Notes: a model not told the origin generated them from the sequence alone. A stretch of 41,597 nucleotides of DNA from Candidatus Poribacteria bacterium (GCA_016215705.1 JACRIR010000240.1:1-41597), one strand, 5' to 3'. Shown: positions 8,918 through 16,781, counted from the first letter of the stretch. Program-made: numbers and translations.

Positions 8918-9078
8918 GGCGTCCGAGAAAGAGGCGAAAGACGAAAGGAGCAAGGCGAAAGGGAACAAACAAATGATGAATGATGAAAAGGGTCAAAGTG
9001 AAAGGAAGCAAACCATCGAATCCAACCCCCTCCTTACTCGTCATTCTTCTTGACTGTTTGCTTTCCTGCCTTCTTGCA

Positions 9079-9107
9079 TTGACGCGCTCGGGCAATTCTG
9101 TTATCAT
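9079..9107 (+). promoter_or_regulatory. Sigma-70 promoter for the small gene at 9140
   Basis: TTGACG (9079-9084), a 17-base spacer and TATCAT (9102-9107) match the sigma-70 consensus at ten of twelve positions. The predicted start near 9114 leaves about 26 bases of leader, including a GGAGGAG ribosome site. Confidence 0.6.
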
Positions 9108-9139
9108 ACCCTTGATACAAATCCTACCGGAGGAGCACC

Positions 9140-9475
9140 ATGAAAAAAAGCCCCAAGCTGGATGTCCTCATCTTCGAGAAGATGGGTCTGATTCCCTCCT
9201 ATGTCGACGTTGAGGTTGTTCTCGAGGACCTCATGTATATGGACGAACACATACGCCCAACCGTTCCTGTCGAAGAACGCTTGCGCATCCTTGCGAGCGG
9301 GTTGTATCGCCGTCGCTTCTTTGACTGCGGCGACGAGTGCATGGAGATGGCGCGGACGTTCGTGCGGCTGAAAACCCTGTATCGACTGGATTCAGTGAAG
9401 AAGATGTACAGTTTCATCAACAACTACAAGCTATATATGCTCGACAAGCAGAATGTCGGCGAGCAGCACCTCTAG
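9140..9475 (+). CDS. Small uncharacterised protein
   Basis: I do not recognise the family of this 111-residue protein. It is soluble and mostly helical, with an acidic first half (VDVEVVLEDLMYMDEHIRP) and a basic, aromatic-rich second half (LYRLDSVKKMYSFINNYKLY). It has no signal peptide, membrane segment or Cys pair beyond C54 and C58 (approximate positions). A strong GGAGGAG site lies seven bases before the ATG and a good promoter is just upstream, so it is very likely a real, separately transcribed gene. It is followed by a GGGGACAC palindrome and then the TMEM165-type gene. Confidence 0.75.
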   Translation: MKKSPKLDVLIFEKMGLIPSYVDVEVVLEDLMYMDEHIRPTVPVEERLRILASGLYRRRFFDCGDECMEMARTFVRLKTLYRLDSVKKMYSFINNYKLYMLDKQNVGEQHL

Positions 9476-9532
9476 CGAGGAGTTCCTGAATTCATTCACA
9501 ATAGGATTTCTTTTTCCGTCGGCAAGTTTGAC

Positions 9533-9573
9533 GAAAATCGGGGACACGATGCGGCATCGTGTCCCCGATTTTC
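9533..9573. repeat. GGGGACAC-family palindrome, copy 2
   Basis: A perfect 41-base palindrome has 20-base arms around a central G at 9553. The left arm reads GAAAATCGGGGACACGATGC. It lies between the small unknown gene and the TMEM165-type gene. It shares its core with the copies at 4097, 14030 and 25569, but the outer arm bases differ. Confidence 0.88.
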
Positions 9574-9606
9574 TAAGTCAGGAGCGGTCAAATCTCGAGG
9601 AGGATC

Positions 9607-9879
9607 ATGGACGCCAAGATAATTGTTTCCACCTTTACCGCTGTCTTCCTTGCAGAGTTGGGAGATAAGACCCAGCTTGCAATCCTAGGACTCGCGGCGG
9701 AAAGCAAAACGCTCGTCCCCGTCTTCATTGGAGCGGCTGCGGCGATGATGTTTGCAACCCTTCTTGCGGTCGTTTTCGGCGGCGCCATCGCGGCATATGT
9801 GCCTGAGAAAGTGGTGCATGTGCTGGCGGGCGCAGCGTTCATAGTGGTGGGAATCTTTATGCTGGCGGGAAAACTCTGA
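9607..9879 (+). CDS. TMEM165/Gdt1 (UPF0016) family cation transporter, half-size
   Basis: The 90-residue membrane protein carries the family signature ELGDKTQ at residues 17-23 within its first helix, then two further hydrophobic helices (FIGAAAAMMFATLLAVVFGGA and VVHVLAGAAFIVVGIFMLAG). Gdt1 proteins transport Mn2+ or Ca2+ across membranes; most have two such halves, while some bacteria encode single-repeat versions that must pair. GAGGAGG lies directly before the ATG. No partner half is visible next to it, so a homodimer or a partner elsewhere is expected. Confidence 0.85.
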   Translation: MDAKIIVSTFTAVFLAELGDKTQLAILGLAAESKTLVPVFIGAAAAMMFATLLAVVFGGAIAAYVPEKVVHVLAGAAFIVVGIFMLAGKL

Positions 9880-9926
9880 AGACAGCGGGGTTATGGTTTC
9901 TGCACACCCTGTCATCCGTCCCTATT

Positions 9927-10982
9927 CTATGCCAGCCCACGTTCCTGCTTCACTTTCTTTGCCAAAACGCTGCAATCGGCAGGAGGAGCGGCGACACCGG
10001 GATGTTTATCGAATGAGATTGCTTCGGCCGGGCAGCGCGAGACACAGAGACCGCAGCCGATGCACCTCGCCGGGTCAATCTCCATGACGCTTCCTCCATT
10101 CTTGATTGCGTTTATTTGGCAGCGCTCCAAACATGTGCCACATGCTGTGCAGAGTTCGGGATCAATAGTGGCTTGGTAGCCTGACTGGAAGTGATCCACG
10201 GGACGGTCTACCCATTGAAGGAGCTTTAGCAAGTGGCAGCAGCATGAACAGCAGCAGCACATACACTGAAATTCCTGGGAGTTGGCAGGAGCAAGCACGA
10301 GCGCCGATTCCTCGGCCAGATTCAGACGCTGAAGAGCTTCCTCAACACTGATCTGTTTTCCCATCCCGTTTTCTATGACATAGCGGGCAACATCGCCAAA
10401 CGAGAAACAAAGTCCTTCCGGTCGGTCGCATTTATGCTCCATGAGAGCATATTCTCTGCGACACATACAGGGAGCTTCGGAGATGAGACTCTGCTTCTTG
10501 ACGAATTCCCGGACTTGGTTGTATGGAGCAACGGCAGGCAATGCATCAAGAGCCGAATCTACAGGAATGACGCGCAACTGCTTGGTCTTGACGGTTGCCC
10601 ATAACATTCCGAGGTGCGGCATATACTGTTCCATGAGTTCCCCGAATTCTCTATCTACTTTGTGCTGGTGAAACTCGAATAATCCGGGCACAAACGGATT
10701 TGCGCGATATAGCGTTTTGCCCTCATCCCGGTATCTGAAAATCAAACCCTCTCTTGCCATATGCTCGAGTTTTTCGGAAATTTCTGACTCGGCTCTTCCA
10801 ACCCGCTTTGCAATAGCAGAGACCTCTTCAAGACATTCATTCAGATGCGGCGTTATTTCCGCCTCGTCGGGCGCAAACAGCTTCCGGAGAATTCTGATTT
10901 CAATTCCGCTGTCGGTTGAAGGAAAGCCTCCTGGCATTCTATCCAAGAACGCGCGAAGCCTTTCGTATACGCAGTCACTCAT
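9927..10982 (-). CDS. Ferredoxin-type protein with winged-helix-like N-terminus and Cys cluster
   Basis: The 351-residue protein has three parts. Residues 1-110 are helical and DNA-binding-like (SAIAKRVGRAESEISEKLEHMAREGLIFRY resembles a winged helix). The middle holds a Cys-rich region (APCMCRREYALMEHKC...GLC) and then the cluster CMCCCCSCCC, eight Cys in ten residues. The C-terminal third is a 2[4Fe-4S] ferredoxin domain (CTACGTCLERCQ and CIGCGLCVSRCP). Related proteins occur in anaerobic deltaproteobacteria, but I know of no defined function. GGAGG lies 10-14 bases before the ATG. It is on the strand of the glycyl radical/corrinoid operon, 240 bases beyond the corrinoid gene. It could reduce the corrinoid protein or feed electrons to the activase. 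Confidence 0.8.
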   Translation of the reverse strand: MSDCVYERLRAFLDRMPGGFPSTDSGIEIRILRKLFAPDEAEITPHLNECLEEVSAIAKRVGRAESEISEKLEHMAREGLIFRYRDEGKTLYRANPFVPGLFEFHQHKVDREFGELMEQYMPHLGMLWATVKTKQLRVIPVDSALDALPAVAPYNQVREFVKKQSLISEAPCMCRREYALMEHKCDRPEGLCFSFGDVARYVIENGMGKQISVEEALQRLNLAEESALVLAPANSQEFQCMCCCCSCCCHLLKLLQWVDRPVDHFQSGYQATIDPELCTACGTCLERCQINAIKNGGSVMEIDPARCIGCGLCVSRCPAEAISFDKHPGVAAPPADCSVLAKKVKQERGLA

Positions 10983-11141
10983 GATCGAACATCCTCCTCG
11001 TCATAATGGGGTCTCCGGCTTGTGTGTCACACGTGAGAACGACAGTGAAAGAAAAGACGAAAAAGCGGAATACTTTCGGTTTTCTTCGTTCATGATCACA
11101 TCCGATTTTGAAGTGATGAACTGCAAGGAAAACCGTCCGAC

Positions 11142-11180
11142 AGGGCCGGGATTGCCACCATGAATAACAATCCCGGCCCT
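11142..11180 (-). terminator. Strong hairpin between corrinoid and ferredoxin-type genes
   Basis: AGGGCCGGGATTG (11142-11154) pairs perfectly with CAATCCCGGCCCT (11168-11180) across a 13-base loop. It lies 42 bases past the stop of the corrinoid gene. On the - strand no T-run follows directly, so it may be a partial terminator or an RNA-stability/processing hairpin that lowers expression of the last gene rather than an intrinsic terminator. Confidence 0.5.
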
Positions 11181-11222
11181 TGTCATGGACATGGGGACGA
11201 GGGGCAACTAATAGACACTGCC

Positions 11223-11861
11223 TTAGAACGCTCCGACGAGTTCTCTTGCCTTGTCAACGGCTGATGCGGCATCGGGCGCAAAGCCGTGGGCGCCTATCTC
11301 ATCCGCATAGCGCTGAGTGACCGGCGCGCCGCCCACAAGGATTCTTACTTTATTAGCCAGACCGGCCTTATGGATGGCTTCGATGGTGGCTCGCATATGC
11401 GGCATTGTCGTGGAAAGCAGCGCCGACATTGCGATAATCTGGGCATTATTGCTTTTAACCGCATCAACGAATCTTGCGTAAGGCACATCTATACCCAGAT
11501 CAATAACCTCGAATCCTGCTCCCTGAAGCATCATCCCTACGAGATTCTTTCCGATATCATGAAGGTCGGCCTTCACAGTGCCGAGCAGTACTTTTGCCAC
11601 CGGTTTGGCGCCCGTTTCGACGAGTTTGGGCTTCAGAATATTGAGTCCGACATGCATCGCCCTTGCCACGACGAGTACTTCAGGGAGAAAAATCTCGTTC
11701 GCCTTGAATCTTACGCCGATCACATCCATCCCGGCTATCAGCCCTTCGTTGAGAATTTGCTGGGGCGAAAACCCGGTCCTAAGCGCCTGCGTGGTCAGTG
11801 CGTTCACTGTCTTCACATCTCCTTTTTGGAGCGCATCGGAAAGTCTTTTTAGATCACTCAT
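11223..11861 (-). CDS. Corrinoid (B12-binding) methyltransferase protein
   Basis: The 212-residue protein has the two-domain layout of MtbC/MttC/MtaC-type corrinoid proteins. A four-helix N-terminal cap (residues 1-90) precedes a Rossmann-like B12-binding domain. The signature D-x-H-x-x-G is Asp99-x-His101-x-x-Gly104 (KADLHDIGKNLVG), and His101 would be the lower cobalt ligand. SALLSTTMPHM and VGGAPV complete the pocket. The length is normal. A GGAGG site precedes the ATG. It is encoded 56 bases after the methyltetrahydrofolate methyltransferase gene and would carry methyl groups from the UroD-type methyltransferase to that enzyme. Confidence 0.93.
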   Translation of the reverse strand: MSDLKRLSDALQKGDVKTVNALTTQALRTGFSPQQILNEGLIAGMDVIGVRFKANEIFLPEVLVVARAMHVGLNILKPKLVETGAKPVAKVLLGTVKADLHDIGKNLVGMMLQGAGFEVIDLGIDVPYARFVDAVKSNNAQIIAMSALLSTTMPHMRATIEAIHKAGLANKVRILVGGAPVTQRYADEIGAHGFAPDAASAVDKARELVGAF

Positions 11862-11917
11862 TGCATATTCCTCCTCTTGCTATGAAGCAAGCGCCGCTTC
11901 AGCACAATCATTCTTGC

Positions 11918-12730
11918 TCATGTTTCCAGCTTATTGTTTCTGTATGCCGCGATATAATCCTTGCAATATTCGTCAAGTCCCAACAGAGTCGTGGCCGTTA
12001 TGAGATTTGCCATCATCTGTTTGTCCAACGGATCGAAGATGACGGCATCAAGACCAGCCGCCATAGCCATCACCAGGAATGTTCGGTTCATCAGTTTTCT
12101 CACCGGCAGACCGAAGGAAATGTTGCTAAGGCCGCAGACGATATGGACGCCGGAAAATCTCTTATGAATCTCTTCGATGGTCTGCAAAGCGACGACTCCG
12201 CTCCTTTTGTCCGTGCTGACCGCCATGACAAGCGGGTCAACATAAATGTTAGTCGGCTTGATGCCGTTCTTGACGAGATTGTTCACAAGCCTGGAACCGA
12301 CGCCGATCTTGCCATCCGGCTCCGACGGGATGCCCTCGTCGTCAAGGCAGAGCGCGACGACTTTGCAGTCGTACTCTCTGATGATCGGAAGAAGGGAGGA
12401 AAATCTTTCCTTTTCGGCGGAAATCGAGTTGACCATTGCCGAACCGCCGCAGATGGCCAAAGCTTCCCTCACTACTTCTGGGTCGGAGCTATCAATGCAC
12501 AATGGAGCATCGCCTGCCGCCATAACGGTTTCGATGACCCATTTCAGGTTGGGCCACTCCTTTTCAGCGAAAGCGCCTGCGTTGACATCAATAAAATGAG
12601 CGCCCGCTTGAAGCTGTTTCCTTGTTTCGTCTCGAATAAATGCCGTGTTCTTTTCTTCGATCGCCCTTGCAATCGGTTTCCGGGAGGAGTTTATCCGTTC
12701 TCCTATAATGGTGATATTGGACACATTCAT
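11918..12730 (-). CDS. Methyltetrahydrofolate:corrinoid methyltransferase (MtrH/CmuB/AcsE-type)
   Basis: The 270-residue protein has the pterin-binding (dihydropteroate synthase-like) barrel: GERINSS at the N-terminus, then AGAHFIDVNAGA, a CIDSSDPEVVREAL strand and VNSISAEKE, all typical of enzymes that exchange methyl groups between methylcobamide and tetrahydrofolate. The size matches AcsE and CmuB. Its ATG overlaps the stop of the upstream Cys-pair gene as ATGA, so the two are translationally coupled. With the corrinoid protein and the UroD-type enzyme it forms a complete three-part methyl-transfer module that would deliver methyl groups to one-carbon metabolism. Confidence 0.9.
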   Translation of the reverse strand: MNVSNITIIGERINSSRKPIARAIEEKNTAFIRDETRKQLQAGAHFIDVNAGAFAEKEWPNLKWVIETVMAAGDAPLCIDSSDPEVVREALAICGGSAMVNSISAEKERFSSLLPIIREYDCKVVALCLDDEGIPSEPDGKIGVGSRLVNNLVKNGIKPTNIYVDPLVMAVSTDKRSGVVALQTIEEIHKRFSGVHIVCGLSNISFGLPVRKLMNRTFLVMAMAAGLDAVIFDPLDKQMMANLITATTLLGLDEYCKDYIAAYRNNKLET

Positions 12731-12972
12731 TTATGCGTTTTCCCTAAATGGTCAAGTGAGGTTCCACAGCAACGGGGCGCAGTGGAGCCGCCATTCTTGG
12801 ATTTCCCCTCCCGGGTCCCTTGCGATGTAGCTTCGGTATTGGAACCACAGCATTCGGACGAAGATGTGCCTTGCGTTTCCTCTTTGATTTCTTCAATACG
12901 GACTGAGCAGCAACTGCTTTTGCCGGCTCCAAAGAGGCGGCTCAAAAGTCCTTCCTTTTTGTTTTCAGTCAT
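12727..12972 (-). CDS. Small protein with three Cys-Cys pairs
   Basis: The 81-residue hydrophilic protein has three vicinal Cys pairs (GKSSCCSVRIEEI, SSECCGSN and APRCCGTS) in a Ser/Thr/Gly/Lys-rich, probably disordered chain. There is no signal peptide or membrane segment. AGGAGG lies ten bases before the ATG, and the stop overlaps the next start (ATGA). I recall similar short Cys-pair proteins next to ArsP-type permeases; that is recall, not a search. The pairs could bind a soft metal or metalloid such as As(III), or act as a chaperone for the permease encoded upstream. No function is proven. Confidence 0.8.
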   Translation of the reverse strand: MTENKKEGLLSRLFGAGKSSCCSVRIEEIKEETQGTSSSECCGSNTEATSQGTREGKSKNGGSTAPRCCGTSLDHLGKTHK

Positions 12973-13088
12973 CAGTTAATCCTCCTGATTATCTGTGTTC
13001 CGGCCCATTTGCCGCATGTATCCAGTTTCCTCTTCACAGGACTTCCTTTTCGCAATAACTTTGCCCAGACGGCATGTGCTGCATTATT

Positions 13089-13973
13089 TCAAATCAGATT
13101 GACCGCCAAGCCTGTAATGACGGCTATAAGGAAAACACCACAAACCAGGGCAGCCACCAGACGGGTTTTGAATATGCTTGCTAACATGGTCATTTCCGGA
13201 ATTGCCATACCGGCGCCCCCAATGATCAATGCAATCACTGCTCCTGGACTCATTCCCTTTTTGACTAACGCCAGCCCGATCGGGATGGCCGTTTCCGCGC
13301 GGATGTATAACGGAATGCCAACTAGGGCCGCGATAGGAATGGCAAAGGGGTTCTTGGGTCCCGCCAGTTTTACGATAAACTCCTGGGGGATGTACCCATA
13401 AATTACGGCTCCCGCCGCTACACCGATAACAAGATAGATCAAAACTGCCCGAAGGTCTCTCCACGCTTGCCGAAATGCTTCCCTTATTTTGGCTGCAAAT
13501 GTGACAGCATGGAATGAATCGTCGAGGTTGCCGCTGACACGCACGTTCTTGACATAGCCGGCAAAGCCGCTTTTCTCGAGGAAAAGCCCGCCGATGATTG
13601 CCGCCGCAAAAGTCGTGAGCGCATACGCCATGCTGATGCGCCAACCAAGCATTGCCGTCATTAAGCCAAGGATAAGCGGGTCAAGAATCGGTGACGCCAG
13701 AACGAAAGACATCACGGACCCGAACGGCGCCTTGGCTTTGAGCAACCCCACCGTCACCGGAATTGTTGAGCATGCGCAGAAAGGTGTAACGGCCCCAAAC
13801 AGCGCGCCGAGAAAACTTCCCTTTACTCCTTTATGCGATAGCCAGAATCTAAGTTTTTCGTCGGAGATGAATTGCCTGATCAGCCCGATGAGAGCACTGA
13901 TTCCGAGAAACAACGACGTCAGCTCCGTCATTATGTAGCCGAAGAATTTGAGAGTATCCACAAGAGAGTTCAT
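13089..13973 (-). CDS. ArsP/DUF318-type permease
   Basis: The 294-residue protein is an eight-helix-type membrane permease of the DUF318 family. The signature TPFCACSTIPVTVGLL (Cys66 and Cys68) matches the TPFC-x-C-S-x-IP motif of ArsP, an exporter of trivalent methylated arsenicals; other members move Cu, Zn or unknown solutes. A second repeat motif (GIPLYIRAETAIPIGLALV) mirrors the first half. It is encoded between the UroD-type methyltransferase and the Cys-pair gene in the same direction. In this setting it may export a toxic methylated product or import a substrate; which one cannot be told from sequence. Confidence 0.85.
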   Translation of the reverse strand: MNSLVDTLKFFGYIMTELTSLFLGISALIGLIRQFISDEKLRFWLSHKGVKGSFLGALFGAVTPFCACSTIPVTVGLLKAKAPFGSVMSFVLASPILDPLILGLMTAMLGWRISMAYALTTFAAAIIGGLFLEKSGFAGYVKNVRVSGNLDDSFHAVTFAAKIREAFRQAWRDLRAVLIYLVIGVAAGAVIYGYIPQEFIVKLAGPKNPFAIPIAALVGIPLYIRAETAIPIGLALVKKGMSPGAVIALIIGGAGMAIPEMTMLASIFKTRLVAALVCGVFLIAVITGLAVNLI

Positions 13974-14029
13974 AAGAAATATCTTTCGACTCCATTTTCA
14001 CGTGTTTTCGCTCGAGAGACCGGTGTCTG

Positions 14030-14078
14030 CTCCTTGAATTGGGGACACCATGCGGCATGGTGTCCCCAATTCAAGGAG
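14030..14078. repeat. GGGGACAC-family palindrome, copy 3
   Basis: A perfect 49-base palindrome has 24-base arms around a central G at 14054. The core reads TTGAATTGGGGACACCATGC. It ends four bases from the stop codon of the UroD-type gene, inside the operon and upstream of the permease gene. The transcript would form a very stable hairpin there. Confidence 0.9.
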
Positions 14079-14081
14079 AAA

Positions 14082-15254
14082 TCAGGAATAATACCCGAAT
14101 TTCTTCACCGAATCGAGCATCGCCTTGACATTTTCCGGGCGGGCATTGGGGGCCACCTCGCAGCCTGCGGCCAATATGAAGCCGCCACCTTTGCCGGCTT
14201 TCTCGATAAGCTTCTTGCAGTATTCGGTCACTTCTTCCTTGCCGCCGAATGCGAGCATCGAGGCAGGCACATCGCCGAAGATGCAGCAGTGACCGCCGAT
14301 GATTTCTTTCGCCCGGAATATGTCTGTCCTGCCGTCGAATTGCAGGACCACTTTCCCTTTGGGAAGCTCGTACAGGTATTCCAGGTTCTTATTCCAGTTG
14401 CCATCGCAGTGGAGGAAGGGGGTGACCCCTCTTTCGACGAATCCGTTCACGATTGCTTTCAGCGATGGAAACGCATGCTGCTCAAACTGCTTCGGCGAAA
14501 CGAAATCGTTTGAAGTGCGGTGGCAAAATACAAGCACGCGGCGAACACCGGTTTTCTTTGTAAGCCAGTCGCCGACTTTTACATATCCTTTCGAGAGCGC
14601 CAGAGAGACTTCGGCGAGTGGCCCGGGATTATCCATGAGATCGTAGGAAAAACTTACCAATCCACGCGACATCGAGAGCGTGTCAAAGGGGGCTTCCATG
14701 CAGATTCCATGCTGGACGGCCACATCGCGCGCCTGCCATCTCTTGAACTCCTCGCGCCACACGGGAATCTGCTTGAGCATTTTTCGGATGATCCGTGTCT
14801 TGGCAAAGATTCCTTCTCCCTGTTGCTCCCGCTGCACGCGACATGCAAGTGTTGACAGGAAATTGATGTACTTCAGAAACGTAGTCGGCGTTTTGCTGCG
14901 CGCGAAGGTGAGATATTCATCCGCCGACATGATTTCTTCTTCGATGACCTGATTTATTTCATCGGGCGGCAGGTCGAGGCCGGCAAGTTTCATTTTCATT
15001 GGAAGGATAAACATGTACGCTTCCGGACTTATGGGATTGATTGGATAGTATATGTCCCAAGGTCCAAGCTCGTTGAAGCACTTATTGATTGCGAACTCAT
15101 ACTTCTTCATATCCGACCACAGTTCGTGAACCGTGATGTTTGCGTAGTAAGCGGCAAAATAGTAGATCATCGGATCAACCGGCACGCGATCTGGCACGCC
15201 GAGTCTTATCACAGTTTGAAGCCGCTGCTCGGCTGTCATGGTATCTTTCGGCAT
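14082..15254 (-). CDS. Uroporphyrinogen-decarboxylase-family methyltransferase (MtaA/CmuA-type)
   Basis: The product has about 390 residues and belongs to the URO-D superfamily branch used for corrinoid-linked methyl transfer, not haem synthesis. It has the N-terminal MTAEQRLQTVIRLGVPDRVPV, a His-Cys motif FLHCDGNW, and the C-terminal AAGCEVAPNARPENVKAM, where His and Cys are likely Zn ligands. Such enzymes move a methyl group between a thiol or other substrate and a corrinoid protein. ATG 15254 has AGGA nine bases upstream; ATG 15263 is an alternative. With the separate corrinoid and MtrH-type proteins it resembles chloromethane methyltransferase CmuA/CmuB split into parts. The methyl donor is unknown. 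Confidence 0.87.
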   Translation of the reverse strand: MPKDTMTAEQRLQTVIRLGVPDRVPVDPMIYYFAAYYANITVHELWSDMKKYEFAINKCFNELGPWDIYYPINPISPEAYMFILPMKMKLAGLDLPPDEINQVIEEEIMSADEYLTFARSKTPTTFLKYINFLSTLACRVQREQQGEGIFAKTRIIRKMLKQIPVWREEFKRWQARDVAVQHGICMEAPFDTLSMSRGLVSFSYDLMDNPGPLAEVSLALSKGYVKVGDWLTKKTGVRRVLVFCHRTSNDFVSPKQFEQHAFPSLKAIVNGFVERGVTPFLHCDGNWNKNLEYLYELPKGKVVLQFDGRTDIFRAKEIIGGHCCIFGDVPASMLAFGGKEEVTEYCKKLIEKAGKGGGFILAAGCEVAPNARPENVKAMLDSVKKFGYYS

Positions 15255-15379
15255 TATCGGCATTCCTCTCTTACTGCATTCTCAGGGTTGAGTCTTCTCA
15301 CATATGGCCGCACGAAGGGCATCAGCACAGGTACGCGAAGCGAGTCTTCCAATAGCCCCCATTTCATCAAGAATCGCCT

Positions 15380-15769
15380 TCACCTACCTCGCCAAAGCAG
15401 GACAAGCATCATCGTTCCCGCGCCAAATGCCCATAAGTCAACGACAATCATGACGAGCATCATGGGATCAAGGCTCTTGTACATACCATGCTGCAGATGG
15501 AAGGCCACATCGAGAAAACCCATATGAATCAATGCAGCGGCCGCTGCAATGCCTGCCAGCCTTCCCCAGTCCCATCCCAATAGGACCCCGATGCCACCGA
15601 CGATAGCCATAAGTCCCATCCACCCATCAGCCCAGGTAGCAGCCTGTTGGAGGTCGCGATATGCCGCCGGATGGTTCGGATGCAGTGGATAGCCCGCCAA
15701 GGCTATTTTGATGTAAAAAAGAGTGTTTCCAATACCTGTTAACAACAACATAATCACAGCCGGTTTCAT
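15380..15769 (-). CDS. Small four-helix membrane protein
   Basis: The 129-residue protein has four predicted membrane helices: residues 2-23, about 43-62, 66-88 and 103-125. Polar, His-containing loops (YPLHPNHPAAYRDLQQ and HLQHGMYKSLDP) lie between them. I do not recognise the family. ATG 15769 (MKPAVIML) was chosen because GGAGGGAGTGGAGAG lies directly upstream; an ATG at 15793 would add eight residues. It sits between the activase and the UroD-type methyltransferase genes and is transcribed with them. It might help substrate entry or scaffold the pathway at the membrane, but nothing in the sequence proves this. Confidence 0.78.
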   Translation of the reverse strand: MKPAVIMLLLTGIGNTLFYIKIALAGYPLHPNHPAAYRDLQQAATWADGWMGLMAIVGGIGVLLGWDWGRLAGIAAAAALIHMGFLDVAFHLQHGMYKSLDPMMLVMIVVDLWAFGAGTMMLVLLWRGR

Positions 15770-15836
15770 CTCTCCACTCCCTCCGATTTGCACTTATCTT
15801 TTCCGGCTCTCGCTGGAAGCGCTGAACAATCGGCGC

Positions 15837-16781
15837 CTAGCGGGCGGCAATCTCACCTTCGACGGATCTCGCATTGATTCCTTCTTGCGAAAACATGTCA
15901 ATGACCGAGAGCAGTTCTTCGCTTGTGAGAGGCTTCTGCAGTTCAGCCGGAGGAGAATCTCTTCTTCCGAGCCACGAGAGTTTCGTCACCCAATTCTCGT
16001 GATACGGGCAGAGCCCTATCTCTCTTACACCCACTTTCTTGAGAAACACGCCGATTTCGCTAATGTTGGCCTTGTTCGCAGTCATTGACGGGACAACCGG
16101 CAGCCGGAAATCAACCGGCGCCCTGCATTCAACCAGCATCCGCGCATTCTCGAGTATCTGTCGGTTGTCGGCGCCGGTGAGACGCTGATGCTCGACCGAA
16201 TTGATGATCTTGAGGTCAAAATAAATCCGGTCGAGATACGGAAGGAGTTTCCTGAGATTGTCTGATGCAGCCAAACCGTTCGTCTCGATCGCAGTATTGA
16301 GGCCGGCTTCCTTGCATGCCTTGAGGAACGCAAGAGTGAAATCAAACTGCAGCGTGGGCTCGCCGCCTGAAAGGGTGACGCCGCCTCCGGACTCTTCATA
16401 GAAGGCGGCGTCGCGTTTCACTTCTTCCAACAGCTTCGAGATAGAGTACCGCTTGCCGACCGCAAACATTGCTCTTGAAGGGCAACCTTCGGCGCATGCT
16501 CCGCACGCAGTGCAACGGCCGCGATCTATCCTGTCAGCGTTGTCAAACATTATCGCGTCCGCCGGACAGGCTTTCTGACAGGTTCGGCATCCGATGCATC
16601 GTTCCGCCCTGAATCCGATCTCCGGCGCAGGACTAATTGATTCGGGATTCTGGCACCACCTGCAACTGAGGGGACACCCTTTGAGGAAGACTGTGGTGCG
16701 AATGCCGGGACCATCGTCCAGCGAGTAGCGCTGGATATCCAAGACGAGACCGGTCATATCATTTTCAGGATGAACATCCAA
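15837..16781 (-). CDS. Glycyl radical enzyme activase (radical SAM)
   Basis: The protein has about 314 residues. The radical SAM motif C-x3-C-x2-C is Cys36, Cys40 and Cys43 (KGCPLSCRWCQNPES). An inserted ferredoxin domain (CIGCRTCQKACP and CTACGACAEGCP) would bind two more 4Fe-4S clusters, as in activases of non-PFL glycyl radical enzymes. GGVTLSGGEP is the usual SAM-binding glycine motif. I place the start at TTG 16781 because a perfect AAGGAGG lies seven bases upstream; ATG 16757 is an alternative. It directly follows the second glycyl radical enzyme gene. It should install the glycyl radical on one or both of those enzymes, since no other activase is present. Confidence 0.93.
   Translation of the reverse strand: MDVHPENDMTGLVLDIQRYSLDDGPGIRTTVFLKGCPLSCRWCQNPESISPAPEIGFRAERCIGCRTCQKACPADAIMFDNADRIDRGRCTACGACAEGCPSRAMFAVGKRYSISKLLEEVKRDAAFYEESGGGVTLSGGEPTLQFDFTLAFLKACKEAGLNTAIETNGLAASDNLRKLLPYLDRIYFDLKIINSVEHQRLTGADNRQILENARMLVECRAPVDFRLPVVPSMTANKANISEIGVFLKKVGVREIGLCPYHENWVTKLSWLGRRDSPPAELQKPLTSEELLSVIDMFSQEGINARSVEGEIAAR

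Larger units (their letters stand above)
8806..9139. other. Divergent intergenic region
   Basis: This 334-base gap separates the acyl-CoA ligase (leftward) from a small unknown gene (rightward). It holds one good sigma-70-type promoter for each direction. The middle (about 8930-9010) is purine-rich and shows no convincing coding potential or strong hairpin. Confidence 0.6.

Noticed and set aside
9927-12730. Mercury methylation genes (hgcA/hgcB), suggested by a corrinoid protein and a ferredoxin
   Set aside because: The corrinoid protein has the D-x-H-x-x-G MtbC-type motif and lacks the HgcA cap-helix signature; the ferredoxin-type protein is far larger than HgcB.
11798-12979. A 393-codon open frame on the + strand
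   Set aside because: It is antisense to three well-supported genes (corrinoid protein, MtrH-type methyltransferase and Cys-pair protein).
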